NCBI GenBank assembly: GCA_900770185.1
Contig: CAAGJM010000016.1
Location: 1 to 13,144, forward strand
Origin: Clostridia bacterium
GTDB taxonomy: Bacteria > Bacillota > Clostridia > Christensenellales > Borkfalkiaceae
Direction: 5' to 3'
Length of the DNA: 13,144 nt
This document shows, in pieces, positions 12,647 to 13,144 of this stretch. The position numbers were made by a program, and so were the translations under genes. Every line of letters starts with the position of its first letter. The stretch's first letter is position 1. The notes beneath the pieces are model-generated. The model was not told the origin of the DNA. It made no database searches and was given only the letters and a program-made list of their open reading frames with translations.

Positions 12647-13144
12647 TTAACTTTGAACCGACGGATAGCTTTTAAACGGGGCACATTCGTAATCTATTTG
12701 TCTGCCGTCTTCGTCAGCATGCCCGACGAGCAAAAATACCCCGTTCTCTTCTTTCGTCAGATTAAGCTCGTCTATTATACGGTTTAAAACTTCAAGCCGA
12801 GCTTCGTAATCGAAACGCTCCGCGCCGTTTTTCGGCTCGTTGCTTAAAAGTTTTTCTAATATCTGACGCTTTTTAAAAAGCGAAATCGGCGCGGAACAAA
12901 CAAGCGCGGTTAAATATTCGGCGCGCAAGTTTATCGAGCGTAAATACTCCGCATATCCCTTATCTTTAGGATAAAGTTTCCAAAGAAGCTTAAAATCGTT
13001 CATTCCGGCAACAGAAGATTGAGTAAGACCGCATTCTTTCGCTCTTTTTATCGTTTTCAACACCGTTGTACGAGAACATTCACAAATCCTTGCGACTTGC
13101 GTTGTGGTGTTTCCTTTATAATGATACTCTAAAATAGCTCTGTA
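12647..13144 (-). CDS. Helix-turn-helix protein, IS21 IstA-like N-terminus, partial and interrupted
   Basis: The frame is open from the window edge (13144) to TAA at 12647-12649, giving 165 visible residues; the true start is just outside. A GTG at 13063 would be a false start because it cuts the DNA-binding helix. The first 45 residues (YRAILEYHYKGNTTTQVARI, then CECSRTTVLKTIKRAKECGL) closely follow the pattern of the helix-turn-helix that begins IS21-type IstA transposases. The segment MNDFKLLWKLYPK resembles the next part of IstA (a T-D-x-E-L-x-x-x-L-Y-P pattern). No DDE catalytic core follows. The rest is helical (about 75-125) and unrecognised. The same frame continues past the stop. This may be a domesticated transposase-derived regulator that is now broken, or a real short protein. 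Confidence 0.6.
   Translation of the reverse strand, partial: YRAILEYHYKGNTTTQVARICECSRTTVLKTIKRAKECGLTQSSVAGMNDFKLLWKLYPKDKGYAEYLRSINLRAEYLTALVCSAPISLFKKRQILEKLLSNEPKNGAERFDYEARLEVLNRIIDELNLTKEENGVFLLVGHADEDGRQIDYECAPFKSYPSVQS

Noticed and set aside
12647..13144. An intact IS21 insertion sequence at the right end
   Set aside because: Only the helix-turn-helix resembles IstA. There is no DDE core, no IstB gene, and no terminal inverted repeats or target duplication within the window.

Overview
The window looks like a chromosomal segment from an anaerobic, gut-type member of the Clostridia (Firmicutes). The evidence is indirect. There are GGAGG-type ribosome sites, TTGAAx/TATACT-type promoters, an SbcC with a CPVC zinc hook, a Clostridia-like AraC/cupin regulator, and A/T-ending codons mixed with many GCG/CGC codons. 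A lineage such as Christensenellales would fit, but that placement is a guess. No rRNA, tRNA, CRISPR array or complete insertion sequence was seen.

Layout. Positions 1-435 hold no gene. They contain two copies of a structured palindromic repeat (about 1-60 and 75-221) and a strong leftward terminator (229-266). A 67-residue orphan gene follows (436-639, minus) with its own promoter and a very good ribosome site. Then come sbcC and sbcD (898-4817, minus), joined by an ATGA overlap, and a HAD phosphatase (4908-5561, minus) with its own good promoter. A terminator at 5615-5652 separates these housekeeping genes from a catabolic operon.

The operon (11037 down to 5658, minus) encodes, in transcription order: an enolase-superfamily sugar-acid dehydratase-like protein; a 245-bp gap holding a third copy of the repeat; a signal-less family GH10 glycosidase; an SDR dehydrogenase; a long RraA-type protein; and a seven-bladed-propeller lactonase. 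The last four are tightly packed: two ATGA overlaps and then a 1-nt gap. A divergent AraC/cupin regulator (11234-12127, plus) shares the control region. Together the enzymes match one by one a non-phosphorylating oxidative sugar pathway: dehydrogenase gives the lactone, lactonase gives the aldonic acid, the enolase-family dehydratase gives the 2-keto-3-deoxy acid, and RraA acts as the aldolase. GH10 would supply the sugar, presumably from imported oligosaccharides. This is inference from family and context. No transporter is visible in the window.

The right end (12176-13144, minus) is a single reading frame, running off the window edge, that is interrupted by one TAA codon. Its N-terminus resembles the helix-turn-helix of IS21-type IstA transposases. 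The rest is unrecognised.

For several genes the longest open frame begins at an upstream TTG codon. The starts given here use ATG codons supported by ribosome sites or by overlaps with the preceding gene.
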